In this document: positions 8,351-17,099 of the stretch, one piece after another | Layout: every line of letters starts with the position of its first letter | Numbering within the stretch: the stretch's first letter is position 1 | Source of the DNA: Chara braunii | Taxonomy: Eukaryota > Streptophyta > Charophyceae > Charales > Characeae | Length of the DNA: 27,893 bases | Assembly: GCA_003427395.1 (NCBI GenBank) | Contig: BFEA01000545.1 | Coordinates: forward strand, 473,547-501,439 | Direction: 5' to 3' | Notes under the pieces: model-generated | Databases searched by the model: none | What the model saw: the letters and a program-made list of their open reading frames with translations, nothing else | Told to the model about the DNA's origin: nothing | Made by a program: the position numbers and the translations under genes

Positions 8351-9057
8351 GGGACTTTGATCATATCCCTTTGAACCACTGCCACTCCGTTAGTCCAACC
8401 CTGCAGTACCACACACATCTGAACAAGCCCCATTGGCGTGTGCATGACAATCATTCGCCGGCTAGTGGGATCAATAGGGAACTGATCATAGCCAGAATGC
8501 AGGTCAACTAGGGAATAAATACATCGACCAGCAAAGGATTCTGCGAGGAGATGAGCATTAGGAAGACTACCTGCATCACGTACCGTCACAGAATTGAGCT
8601 TCTGAAGATTCTGTATCCATCTTAGCCCGCCCCCTGGTTTCCAAAAACAAAACCAGTGGTTAGCATACGGTCCATCAGCAGGTTCAACAACATTAGATGC
8701 AATCTTCTTGTCAAGATACTTCACAACTTCTGCCTCTTCCTTCAAGGCATACTTGGTTGGTTTATCATTCCATGGAATATGATCAACTGTCCAAATCTTG
8801 GCCATCTTGATCATGTTCACGTCCAATCGCCTCCTCTCTTCATCATTAAAGAAAAAAGCGCTAGAGAATTTGTGACACATGCTGAAGATATATTCTTTCT
8901 CTTTAGGCAGGATAAACTGATCCGAGTCTATCTTCATTGTGTTAAACCTTTCTTTGGTGACCCTATTCTCCAGTTTTGCTGATTCTCTCAATGCTCTTAT
9001 AATTTGTCTTTCCTTTTTCAATGCTTCATCATAATCTTTCTCTATTAAGACTGCCAC
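8329..9057 (-). pseudogene. N-terminal half of reverse transcriptase, element B
   Basis: It carries PYANHWFCFWKPGGGLRWIQ, RDAGSLPNAHLLAESFAG, LVDLHSGYDQFPID (first catalytic Asp) and QGWTNGVAVVQRDM, all colinear with element A. It ends in a wrong-frame tail right at the catalytic box. Relative to A, roughly ten residues between QRRM and YIDD are missing, so a deletion with frame change removed the segment next to the active site. Upstream, the stretch 9058-9165 links it to the protease frame through two compensating frame changes: the gag-protease and RT frames are in phase overall but not continuously open. Confidence 0.85.
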
Positions 9058-9165
9058 TGGGTTTTCTTCACCCCCTTGGGCTTCTATTTTCTTTTTGACC
9101 CAGTCGATGCAAATCTCAATTCCATCTTTCCTCCCTTAGCAATCTCTACAGCTTTCTTGAAGGCT

Positions 9166-10908
9166 TCAATTTGCCCGTCCATCCTTGAGTTTACCAAAGG
9201 CTTTTATCATTTTCGAAACTTGATTGATTCCCACTGAAATCTTTTTTTTTGCTTCTCGTTTTCCTTCCTCCTTTAGTCTCCTAACCCTCTCAGCAGATTC
9301 TTCCCTTCTGATCGAATTAGCAGATAGTTGATGCTTGAAGTCATTTTTCGTACTGACCATAAAGGTCCGCTTTTGAGAAGTCTCGGGGTCCTGTAGGCTG
9401 ATCCAAGATGACCCCTCATGACTGAAAAATTGGACTGCCTCCATCCTATGCAAGAATGGAGTTCCCAAGATACAGCAATGATCCAGATCCGGCACTACAA
9501 AACCCAGTAACTCCACTGTCATTGTCCCAACCCTGATAGGCAAATTATCAAGAAATTCAGCCACGAACAGCTCTCCTGCAATATTACTCAGTACATTTTG
9601 TGCGGGTCTATCAATAGATAAATTACATGCTTCCATCGTCCTTCGTGAAAGAAGTATCATCTCTGCCCCAGAATCTACTAGGGCTAGAATCTTCACTTGA
9701 TTAATGCGAATTGTAAGATGCCCACAACCCATGGTTGCAAATCTCATCTTGCAACCTGGTAATGATCTATTCACTTGGTTCGGAAAGACTGACCCCAAAT
9801 AATTAACTTCCATTTTCTTCTTCTCAATTAACCTTTTCAACTTTTCTCTCAATTTGGGTGCTAGTGTCATTGCTTCCTTGAAAGACAGTGTCACTTCCGT
9901 TTTTTCCAGCATCTTAGCAATTACATCAGAAATCACAGTCCCATCATCCAAATCACTCTTGAGAATAATTTTTTTTTTTCTCCCCTGTTCATTTTTTTCC
10001 TGTGAACGTTCCGGTTCAGGGTCATCAAGGATGTTAATAAGCGACTCCTCAGCCTTCTTTCTTTTCTTTTCTTCTATCATTTGAGGTGTTATACGGGTTT
10101 GATGATTCCTCACTTCACCAACCCTGACACTGGGTTCCATGATAAGTTCTGGGGGTAGATCACCATGGAATGACATCATGTTAGCCAGAAGATGAGCCAT
10201 TTCATTGGAAGAGGACGCTACTAATCCAAAAGGATTCTGAAAAGTAGGGTTCCCTCCCAATGGAGACTCACTTGTTGATGCCTCACTAGGCTCACACTCT
10301 GTCAGTGTTAAGGACTGCAGAGACAGCTCAATCGTGGTATAAAGGTCACTTGCTCTTCGTACCAGTTTATCAGGCAAGTCTCCAATGAGGAAATGAACAT
10401 TCACAATGGTCTTTCTCTTCTTTTTAATCTCCATCTTCTCATCGTGTTTAAGAGCAAGAAGCCTCATACCTCCCGGATGTCTAGGGTCCAACTTATTCCA
10501 TGAGCTATCACAAACATGACCCATTGCATATTTCTTTGCTACCCCACTCCTTACATCCTCCTCAAGAGGCTTGCAATAGGTGGTAGTATGACCTCCTTCA
10601 CCACAATAGTAGCAGATAAATCTCCTCTTAGGACGCTCATCATATTTCCTTCTTTCTCTGTTTCCTCCATCACCATTCTTTCCATTCCTTTTGGTTTTGG
10701 ACGAATCCCCCTTCTTACCATGATTTTCGTTGTCATCATCATTGTCGTCATCTTCCTCACTTTCAACCTTTTTCTTTCCCATGTCATCCACAGCATGCGT
10801 TGCACGCCTTGTAGGCATAAAGTTAGCCATCACTTTTTGAAGAATATTCTCAGCAGTCAGATTGCTCCCTCTATTCATTTCATTCTCAGTCTCCCAATCC
10901 TTAGCCAA
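9166..10908 (-). CDS. Gag nucleocapsid plus aspartic protease, element B
   Basis: This 580-residue frame is the longest open stretch of element B. It begins in the gag C-terminal region. A very acidic run (EEDDDNDDDNEN) at about 51-62 is followed by a Lys/Arg/Gly-rich basic stretch and a single CCHC zinc knuckle, C99-x2-C102-x4-H107-x4-C112 (CYYCGEGGHTTTYC), which binds RNA. A long linker rich in Lys/Glu follows. The retropepsin has LALVDSGAEMILLS with catalytic D412 and CCILGTPFL at 478-485, both canonical. The C-terminus is another Lys/Glu linker. The Met at 10908 is probably not a true start: the capsid domain lies upstream in a different frame, joined by a frame change near 10940. Confidence 0.9.
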   Translation of the reverse strand: MAKDWETENEMNRGSNLTAENILQKVMANFMPTRRATHAVDDMGKKKVESEEDDDNDDDNENHGKKGDSSKTKRNGKNGDGGNRERRKYDERPKRRFICYYCGEGGHTTTYCKPLEEDVRSGVAKKYAMGHVCDSSWNKLDPRHPGGMRLLALKHDEKMEIKKKRKTIVNVHFLIGDLPDKLVRRASDLYTTIELSLQSLTLTECEPSEASTSESPLGGNPTFQNPFGLVASSSNEMAHLLANMMSFHGDLPPELIMEPSVRVGEVRNHQTRITPQMIEEKKRKKAEESLINILDDPEPERSQEKNEQGRKKKIILKSDLDDGTVISDVIAKMLEKTEVTLSFKEAMTLAPKLREKLKRLIEKKKMEVNYLGSVFPNQVNRSLPGCKMRFATMGCGHLTIRINQVKILALVDSGAEMILLSRRTMEACNLSIDRPAQNVLSNIAGELFVAEFLDNLPIRVGTMTVELLGFVVPDLDHCCILGTPFLHRMEAVQFFSHEGSSWISLQDPETSQKRTFMVSTKNDFKHQLSANSIRREESAERVRRLKEEGKREAKKKISVGINQVSKMIKAFGKLKDGRAN

Positions 10909-11537
10909 AGTACTGATCCGATCCAGTGACCATTTCTTGTGGGAGACAGTAGGTAGGGTTTTATGATTGCAACCATTTCATCCCATCTGAGAGGATAGTG
11001 TTGAGCTTGATTAAGAACTGCTTGCCTTTCAGTGTCAGTAAAATTTATCAAGAATATATGGCATTTCTGAGCTTCATTCAAATATGGAATTTTTCTTGCT
11101 GTTCGGATAAAGGTCTGAAGAAAAACATTGAAAGTGTTGTATTTAGCTCTTTTGATGTTGAGTAAGTCCTTAGTCGTGGTCGGAACCAAATCTTTTTCAA
11201 ATTCATTTTTCAATCTCTCCTTGACCTTTTCCCAGGTAGTGACCCCTTCCATCAATTCCTGAACTGCCAACCTTGAGTCAGTATCACAGTAACATAGAAG
11301 GTGCTTAAGTCGTTGCTTATCTATCCAGACAAATAATTCATACTCGTCCGAGAAGTCATTAACCTGGGGTCCGTTGAAACAGAGAATTCTCTCATCTGGT
11401 CTTTTTGTTCTTGCAATGTCTGACCCTCCTTTTATAGTATCAACTCTCTCAACCAACTTCCGTATAACTCCAACAAAAACCTCTTCATTGGTCCCTGCTG
11501 ATGTACTCGGTCTTCCTCGTTCTGCCATCTTGACCAT
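10875..11537 (-). pseudogene. Gag capsid-like domain, element B
   Basis: This open stretch precedes the nucleocapsid frame. It holds a helical capsid-type region: RILCFNGPQVNDFSDEYELF, WEKVKERLKNEFEKD, IKRAKYNTFNVFLQTFIR and FLINFTDTERQAVL. The order (charged leader, FxG-type entry, a KxxLxxEF segment, then a helical bundle) is that of the retrotransposon gag capsid. It would assemble the virus-like particle. The last ~25 residues at the left are out of frame; the true continuation (KKWSLDRISTLAKDWE) joins the next frame near 10940. At the right end it joins the 11432-11689 segment through another frame change near 11530. Confidence 0.75.
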
Positions 11538-11983
11538 ATATCCTTCCCAAATATTCTTCTCAGCCTTCCAATGTAATCTTCAATCAACGCACTCTCATCA
11601 TCCCTACTCAGTCTTCTGTCATACCCCTTTATAGTACCCTGAATCATAAAATATCGAATCAGGTCTATAATCTCATAATCAAATTGCATCGTTTACAGCC
11701 CACTGTTGATCCTTCTTGCAAGAGAGACCCGTTCGCGAGAAGTGTGGTATGATACTCTGTTAGTAGTTCCTACTTTCACCACCTTTAATAGATAGTTTAT
11801 CTCAGTCTGATCAGTGACAATTCTCAAGGCAGAATCTCTCATGCGATCAAAGAAAGGCTGCAAAAACTCGAGCTCATCGAGGGTAGAAAGATTTCTGTCA
11901 GAGATCCGAAGAGTACCTTCTACCTTGACTACTCTACCTTCCAACACAACTCCTAGTGTCAGCTGTTCAGTCAAACTGGGCAT
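11432..11983 (-). pseudogene. Pre-capsid gag segment of element B with in-frame TAA
   Basis: Two open stretches, 11983-11693 and 11689-11432, are in the same frame, separated by one TAA (11693-11695). The first contains VVKVEGTLRISDRNLSTLDE and then LRIVTDQTEINYLLKVVKVG. The second contains YEIIDLIRYFMIQGTIKGYD and SALIEDYIGRLRRIFGKDIW, followed by out-of-frame residues. No domain is recognised by name. The word STLDELE is matched by TTLDEIE near 17060-17040 on the same strand, which ties this part of B to the decayed modules right of B. The ATG at 11983 lies two bases after a TAG that closes the preceding segment in another frame. Confidence 0.6.
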
Positions 11984-11985
11984 TG

Positions 11986-12610
11986 CTAATTATCATAAGC
12001 AACATATGAAAGGTAGATCTCAAGTTGGACATAATAAGGGATCTCGAATCTGTGTTCAAAGGTACTCAGAAGTAGGGATTTTATCATCACAGTGAAGTCT
12101 TTTTCTCTTGCTCTACCAATCTCGACAATGGCATCCAACACAGGCATCCAATCTCTTTTGTCTTCAAATCCTTTAGCAAGAGAGAATTCAGAAAGTCTTT
12201 CAAATTGTCTTTACTTCTTTCCTCCAGGTTACTTTTCTCTTTAACTTTTCAAGTCACTCCTTGGTTCTTATGAGGCTAATATAAGCACCTGTCTGACACT
12301 TCAAGCAGTCGTCTTCCTCTTCCAAGCCTGCTGGTACATAAATCCGTACATCCAGGCTGCCAATACTCAGGAATTTGACCACTGGGATGTGAAATACTAT
12401 GGGCCCCCTCACACAAGTCTCAGGATCACAAAAGGATTATCACACCCTATCACCTCATAGAGTTTATCCCTCACAGTAGTTATCCTGGCTACTGAGAGTA
12501 TTCTTTTTGGGCCCTCTTCACTTTCCATGCAAACTTTAACATGGCATACCAATTGTTTTTAGATAGATTGATATCAGGTAAGGGAGGGACTGGAAATCCA
12601 TCAAAGACAG
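11986..12610 (-). pseudogene. Unrecognised module copies, pre-gag region of element B
   Basis: Read on the - strand, several frames carry coding-like pieces of one repeated module. They are DGFPVPPLPDINLSK plus NNWYAMLKFAWKVKRA (12605-12495), ITTVRDKLYEVIGCDNPFVI (12485-12425), FHIPVVKF then SLDVRIYVPAGLEEEDD (12405-12310), and GFEDKRDWMPVLDAIVE then FEIPYYVQLEIYLSYVAYDN (12170-11989, closed by TAG 11986-11988). DVRIYVP recurs exactly at 12536-13150, and the PPLPD....W pattern recurs in the other copies. Frame changes separate the pieces, so it is not translatable as one protein now. I do not recognise the family. Confidence 0.55.
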
Positions 12611-13150
12611 TAAATCGAGTTGACCCAGTGAAGCATTTGTTCTCTCTCTCAAGTCTCTCTCTTTCTCTCTCAGTACTACCTCTTCAGCGAATCCCCAGCA
12701 TCTCCCATACACTGCATCAACACTTCTTTCCTTTGGAACATAAATCCTTACGTCATACAAATAGAATGTCAGTACATATAATCGTTCCTGCTCCCATCCG
12801 CTCTCGACCATCTCATACCTTACAACTTCATATGGAAATGCCTCTCTCTTGCTCAGAGTATTCAGCGACCTTAGGAGACATTCAATCTTCTCTTGACTTG
12901 GACCCGAACCTCTGTCAAAATTCGACCTTCTTTGTCTGATAACTTCTGCTGAAATCTCTTCAGCTCTCATGACCACCGTTTCTTTTGTCAGTACCATGTT
13001 GATTATCGGCAGCCAGTTAGTCCCATCACAATAGCTGTCAGATATAGGAGGGATTGGAACAATTTTGTATGTTACTGGCATTATACCCCATTCCACTTTC
13101 CTCTTTTGCTTGATCAAGTCCGTTTTTTCATCATAGATAAATTGGATCAC
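12536..13150 (-). CDS. Unrecognised module protein, N-terminal extension of element B
   Basis: This is an open 204-residue stretch of unknown function. It contains IVPIPPISDS, CDGTNWLPIINMV, LNTLSKREAFPYEVV, RLYVLTFYLYDVRIYVP and REKERDLRER. The same ordered elements occur in the 219-residue frame at 14179-14838: PRPPVPSLLTDGTSWLDVI, LNRLSCKEAFRYRYV, DLSIFVVQTSF and EQRERELDE, so the two are homologous. Here the PPI...W part precedes the LN.L..EAF part, whereas in the other frame it follows, as expected if both are sections of a tandem repeat of about 150 residues. No signal peptide or membrane span is evident. It lies between the PBS and gag, so it probably belongs to the element's polyprotein. 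Confidence 0.55.
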   Translation of the reverse strand: MIQFIYDEKTDLIKQKRKVEWGIMPVTYKIVPIPPISDSYCDGTNWLPIINMVLTKETVVMRAEEISAEVIRQRRSNFDRGSGPSQEKIECLLRSLNTLSKREAFPYEVVRYEMVESGWEQERLYVLTFYLYDVRIYVPKERSVDAVYGRCWGFAEEVVLREKERDLRERTNASLGQLDLLSLMDFQSLPYLISIYLKTIGMPC

Positions 13151-13601
13151 GATCTCCCATAACCAATTAAAATTTTGACCATCATTGCTGCCTCCTTCCT
13201 TGACATATGGGCTGATATCTTAGATATCTCCCTCCAAGAAGTGAAGCAGCACTACACAGATGGTTGAGCCACGAGAGTGATAGCCCCAACAAGCCTCATA
13301 TCTGTAAGGAAATATTCCTCTTGTAGTAAATTTAGCCAATTCTTTCGGAACATCGTCGACCAGCATTTGTCGAGATCTGTCTCTCTCTTCCTTTCAATTC
13401 CTTTCAGTGTGTTGAACGATAATTGGGCATACCTGGTATCAAGCTCGATTCTCTCCTGTCAATAATATCAATCTCCTTTCCCGATCCAGTGTGGTACCTC
13501 ACACAAGGAAGAAATAAAACATAGTTAGCAGTCGTGATCCTCAAGAGAATCGAGACTGAAATGAGAATAATAAAATTAACATGAAGCTCACAAAATGTCA
13601 A
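13150..13601 (-). pseudogene. First coding stretch after the PBS, element B
   Basis: Just downstream of the PBS on the - strand, pieces in adjacent frames look coding. RYHTGSGKEIDIIDRRESSL (about 13495-13435) is followed after a frame change by YAQLSFNTLKGIERKRETDL, WSTMFRKNWLNLLQEEYFLT and MRLVGAITLVAQPSV, ending at TAG near 13254. The frame then reads on as SWREISKISAHMSRKEAAMM to 13150. The part from YAQL to AQPSV resembles YLRRGVFSVDGLRTLWEEFC and MVMLRACWLKVAFCHEASVS in the 14179-14838 frame, so this is another section of the same unrecognised module. The function is unknown. Confidence 0.45.
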
Positions 13602-13677
13602 CAGTTCTCACGCCCTAATCAAAGCTCAAGGATGATGATGACCCAGGCTCGTTCCGAACACGAAAATCTTTTCATGT

Positions 13678-13694
13678 CCCCGGCAACGACGCCA
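13678..13694 (-). promoter_or_regulatory. Primer-binding site complementary to tRNA-Asp 3' end (element B)
   Basis: The - strand reads TGGCGTCGTTGCCGGGG, so the + strand reads as a tRNA 3' end finishing in CCA. Plant tRNA-Asp(GUC) ends in ...CCCCGGCAACGGCGCCA as I recall it. The match here is all but one base, and the variant CAACGAC would pair perfectly with the GUCGUUG acceptor strand of that tRNA. A PBS starting with TGG directly next to an LTR is standard for LTR elements. Four to five T/A bases separate it from the candidate LTR edge at 13699. Confidence 0.7.
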
Positions 13695-13698
13695 TTTT

Positions 13699-14170
13699 TG
13701 TCGCACTTTTTCCAGTCGAGCCGCTTCAGGCGACCGGAATGACAACAGGTTATCACGCAGGATTTTGTATGTGATTGCAATAAATAAAATAAATTAAATA
13801 ATGCAAATCCCTTCCTGTTGTGTGCGTCCGGCTTCGAGCAAGACCCTTCAATTGCGGTCTTCGCCGGTCCCCGGTCTTAGGAATCTTTTATTTTGATTCG
13901 GAACAGCAGAGAATTACGCAAATAATAATCATAAAATTATAGGATGCTATGCATGCATCAATTATGTCAATATGATTTTGAGAACTGTGACAGAATCGAC
14001 CACGAAAGCAATCATCAGGCAAGATTAATGTAAGAAGCAAGACCGACTTACTCGAGCAAAGGCAAGATCAAATGAACGAGGGAAGAATGAGAACTCGTAA
14101 TAATCTCAGAAAGTACACATAAACAAGCATGGTCAGCACCTCTCAAGAGTCCTCACTCATCCCTCTGGTC
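13699..14170 (-). mobile_element. Candidate 5' LTR of element B (outer edge unknown)
   Basis: On the - strand this stretch would end ...GTGCGACA, a CA end, four A before the PBS; on the + strand it starts TGTCGCAC at 13699. It is non-coding, with an A/T-rich run at 13779-13803 and CCGGTCCCCGGTC at 13864-13876. The right edge is set only by the next coding frame, whose stop is at 14179. No second copy was found left of element B, so LTR status rests on the PBS alone. Confidence 0.4.
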
Positions 14171-14178
14171 AGTCTCTC

Positions 14179-14838
14179 TCAATCTCTTTTTTCATAGATC
14201 TTCCCTGGTGTCGTGACCCACGCCCACGTACAATCTGAGACTGAGGCTTCGTGACAAAATGCCACCTTAAGCCAGCAAGCTCTGAGCATGACCATCCGAG
14301 GCACATGACACGGTACCATGGAGCAAAACTCCTCCCACAAAGTACGCAGTCCGTCCACTGAAAAGACTCCTCTTCTGAGGTAGGGATACTCGGTGGGCTC
14401 GGTCACCGCCTCAACGTCGATCACTGCCGGAGAGACGTACCTCTTTGCCAAACCAATCACGTCCAGCCAACTCGTGCCATCGGTGAGAAGAGACGGAACT
14501 GGAGGCCTAGGATAGTCAGTATAAAGCATCGGCCCGAAGCTGCGAATCAACATAGTGCCACTCTCATCGAGCTCCCTCTCTCTCTGCTCAAGGTATTCGG
14601 TGGCTGAGATCCAGACTGGATCGAAAAGTTCATGAGCCTCCTTGCCCTTCTTCAGGTAAGGCCTCAGATCGTGGATGGTACCGTCAACAAAACTGGTCTG
14701 GACGACGAAGATTGACAGGTCTCCCTGTCTGAAACCGATGGCACTGACATAACGATAGCGAAAGGCCTCCTTGCAAGAGAGTCGATTGAGATTAGTCAGC
14801 ACTGACTCGCTGACAGGAAATGAGTGGACTGTACTCAT
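14179..14838 (-). CDS. Unrecognised 219-residue module protein
   Basis: This is an intact frame with an ATG start. It contains, in order, LNRLSCKEAFRYRYVSAIGF, LSIFVVQTSFVDGTIHDLRP, EYLEQRERELDESG, PRPPVPSLLTDGTSWLDVIG, YPYLRRGVFSVDGLRTLWEE and MVMLRACWLKVAFCHE. Every block has a counterpart in the pre-gag region of element B (12536-13150 and 13260-13440), so this is a better-preserved copy of the same protein section. It lies right of B's candidate 5' LTR in the same orientation, consistent with B having inserted into a sister element. Degenerate repeats (14865-15060) lie directly upstream of its ATG. No domain, signal peptide or transmembrane span is recognised; several Cys are present without a clear metal-binding pattern. 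Confidence 0.55.
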   Translation of the reverse strand: MSTVHSFPVSESVLTNLNRLSCKEAFRYRYVSAIGFRQGDLSIFVVQTSFVDGTIHDLRPYLKKGKEAHELFDPVWISATEYLEQRERELDESGTMLIRSFGPMLYTDYPRPPVPSLLTDGTSWLDVIGLAKRYVSPAVIDVEAVTEPTEYPYLRRGVFSVDGLRTLWEEFCSMVPCHVPRMVMLRACWLKVAFCHEASVSDCTWAWVTTPGKIYEKRD

Positions 14839-14864
14839 GAGAAAAATGTCTGATATCTGTTGAT

Positions 14865-15060
14865 GAATCCTGGCTTGATTGCTGATCTAGTTTGCTGAAC
14901 TGGTTGTTGAATTGCTGATACGGTTACTGATAACTGGTTACAGATGGAATTACTAGCTGCAGAATTGACTGTCGTTGAGATTACTAATTGCAGGACTCAC
15001 TGCAGATGAAATTACAGATTACTGAGTTGATCGCTGATTGTTTCCTAAATTGTTGGTTTG
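14865..15060. repeat. Degenerate short tandem repeat upstream of the 14838 frame
   Basis: Words such as TTGCTGAACTGG, TTACTGATAACTGG and TTGCTGATACGG recur every 13-16 bases with much variation. No coding role is evident. A second such tract lies at about 15925-16245, also upstream of a module copy on the - strand. Confidence 0.5.
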
Positions 15061-15197
15061 TTGGGAATTACCATGCCTTAACTATTAGCCATTTATCCTC
15101 GCGCCCTGTTGGTTCGCTGTATTTCTGGCCGCTATTAGTTTCCAACCTGGTCCTGCCTTCTCTTTACTCATTTTCTGTCTGGTGCAGTTTCATCTTT

Positions 15198-15537
15198 CTA
15201 GTGTCCGCAAATGGTTCTCCTTGCCTCCTCAACAAAACCCACGGATGAGATGGTTGCACACAGTTTTCCGCTCTTGTCATACAAGTAGTAGGTATATTCA
15301 ATCTGTGTGGGTCCTCACGAGTGTCAGTGCATGCTCCATCATGACAGTTGTCTGGTGATTGTAGTCATCAGTTACTGTCTCTCTCCAATCCCTCGCTATG
15401 ACTTGATGCTGCGAACATGTCACTCTTACGGTATCACTGTCCCCCATTTCTTCACTGAGTTTCGCTTTGTCAGTCTCAAGTCGGGAGGTCTGCACTCTGA
15501 GCCTTGTAGTACTCAGCAGCAGATGAGAATCCCACAA
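15198..15537 (-). pseudogene. Module copy, frameshifted
   Basis: The right-hand frame reads DSDTVRVTCSQHQVIARDW, then MMEHALTLVRTHTD before a stop at 15298. Overlapping the last few bases, another frame reads QIEYTYYLYDKSGKLCATIS, then GFVEEARRTICGH, ending at TAG 15198-15200. Joined by one indel, the layout matches the copy at 16640-16942: REHAVQKVKGERYIEYVIYF, then SLETVEEARAKLG. The EHA...(I)EY..YxY....VEEAR pattern is the clearest signature of the module. The function is unknown. Confidence 0.55.
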
Positions 15538-15924
15538 GGAGGATTACAACAGGTTCAAAAAGGGGAACTCGCTGCAGGCTAGTGAACGGTTCTTTTGCGA
15601 CAGCCTGCTTGTGGAAGGAGAGAGAAAGATAGGCAGATGCAAGCCTAATTTCAGGAGTACAAGGACCTAGCAATCGACAGTTACCAAAAATTCTTGAATA
15701 TCCGTCACGTATCAGATCTCCTGCAGCTAAAGTTGCCTGAATTTCGTTTAAAGCATTACCTAAATCCTCGCTAGGAATGCTGTTTGGATCATATCTGAAA
15801 CGCTACCTAAGTTCTGTTTGAGATCTATTGGAGTAACAAGTCACCATACAATGACCATTCACTGAATGAGCACCATTGTTGCAAAACCGAATAAGCGCCT
15901 GCGGGGTACTGATTGCTGAGAATG

Positions 15925-16245
15925 GGTTACAGGTCTGGTTGCTTGTCCGATTACCAGACTAGTTGCTGGTATGAACGCCGGTCTGAGCGCTAGTTTAAAC
16001 ACTGGTCAGAGAACTGCTTGAAAGCTGGTCAGAAAACTGACCAACTACGGACCAGAAAAACCGGTTGCTTGTTGTTCTGGAAACTGATACTGAATACTGT
16101 TTTCTGGATATTGTTTCCTTAATGTTGTTTCTGAATGCTGGGTCCGATTGCTGTTTTCTGATTGTCGGTTCCGGTTGCTGTTTTCGGACTACTGTTTTCA
16201 GACTGCTGTCCTTGGTTGCCGTCTTCAGTTTGTCGTTCTTCAAGT
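15925..16245. repeat. Degenerate 13-15 bp tandem repeat (RTTGCTGTTTTCNG-like)
   Basis: Between 16080 and 16245 units such as GAATACTGTTTTCTG, GATTGCTGTTTTCTG, GTTGCTGTTTTCGG and ACTACTGTTTTCAG follow head to tail. The left part (15925-16055) has looser GGTCAGAAAACTG/GGTCTG words. On the - strand it stays open as a Gln/Lys/Ser-rich peptide with repeated RKQQ, so it could be either a linker or non-coding repeat. Confidence 0.6.
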
Positions 16246-16639
16246 TAACTGTCTTGTTGATTGAATTCGGGTTAGGTAGAGGCTGAACCACCACTAAATA
16301 CTATCTTGATTGACCTTTTCACTGATTGAATGCCGACTGAGTTGTGACTGATCGGTAGTAGTGTTATCATTGAGCAATAGCAGAATAGCAACCGAATAAT
16401 GATAGAACGCTGCTCCAGGTTCTGATTACTACCCAGAGTGTTGTTTTGAGTTATGAGTACCGCCAAGAATGCTTTGTCCGAGATCAAGATACTTGTTCAG
16501 AGTGCTTATCAGGGCACTACCAAAATATTTGTCAACGCTCCGTGACTCACCATATCAACATGCTGCAAGGGAGAATACAACCTGCTGTTGTTCAAGGCTA
16601 ATAGAATTCTGACGGTGGTGATTTGAAGCACTACAAAGC

Positions 16640-17090
16640 TCACCCGAGCTTGGCTCTTGCCTCTTCCACGGTCTCTAGGGAAGAGTTGGCGCTGTGTCCA
16701 TTGTCTCCATAGAAGTAAATCACATATTCGATGTACCTTTCACCCTTCACCTTTTGAACCGCGTGTTCACGTTGAACTTTCCTTTGTAACTCTATGTCCC
16801 GGCATGCTTCTTTTTCCCACCCATCTCTTCTACCCTTGTTCAGTTCACTTTTCACCACTAAAACTCCGTCCTCCCTCATGACTGATACACTAACTATGCC
16901 ACAAGGCCACCGAATGGGCTCTAACAAGGTTAGAGACGTCACTGTCGAGTCAGCATCTGGTCACTCACTGCCTGGACTGCCTACAATGTAACACTTGTCT
17001 TCACCAAGTCTGAGAGTAAGAAGGTTGAGGTCATACAGGGTCCTTCAATCTCATCCAGAGTTGTCTGAGCCCGCGTTAAGGTTGCTTGGG
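16640..17090 (-). pseudogene. Module copy with in-frame TGA and frame change
   Basis: The leftmost 100-residue frame (from 16942) contains EPIRWPCGIVSVSVMREDGV, then KSELNKGRRDGWEKEACRDI, then ERYIEYVIYFYGDNG and ETVEEARAKLG. The same frame continues to the right through one TGA as LYDLNLLTLRLGEDKCYIVG; another frame from 17085 gives QATLTRAQTTLDEIEGPC. TTLDEIE matches STLDELE in element B's pre-capsid gag, and RW.P....V.V matches ARWKPVSGEGPWISVILNYD in the copy at 20112-20486. The family is unrecognised. It lies in the same orientation as B and the other copies. Confidence 0.5.
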
Positions 17091-17099
17091 CCTGTTTCG

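Larger units (their letters stand above)
5936..13694 (-). mobile_element. Element B: decayed Ty3/gypsy retrotransposon with long pre-gag region
   Basis: On the - strand, from right to left, there is a tRNA-Asp-like PBS (13678-13694), about 1.5 kb of unrecognised coding sequence, gag with a CCHC knuckle, retropepsin, RT, RNase H and integrase. RNase H and RT are clearly the same lineage as element A; both share FESRTLNS, GPKS, YIDD plus D/N-P-V-K-G and NRADG. B is more damaged: several frame changes, in-frame stops and two small deletions in pol. A and B are tail-to-tail. LTR ends could not be matched: the sequence right of the PBS (from 13699) has no evident copy left of 5936, so the 3' LTR may have diverged or been lost. 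Confidence 0.85.

Noticed and set aside
8656-8982. + strand frame opposite RT of element B
   Set aside because: It lies entirely antisense to conserved RT motifs.
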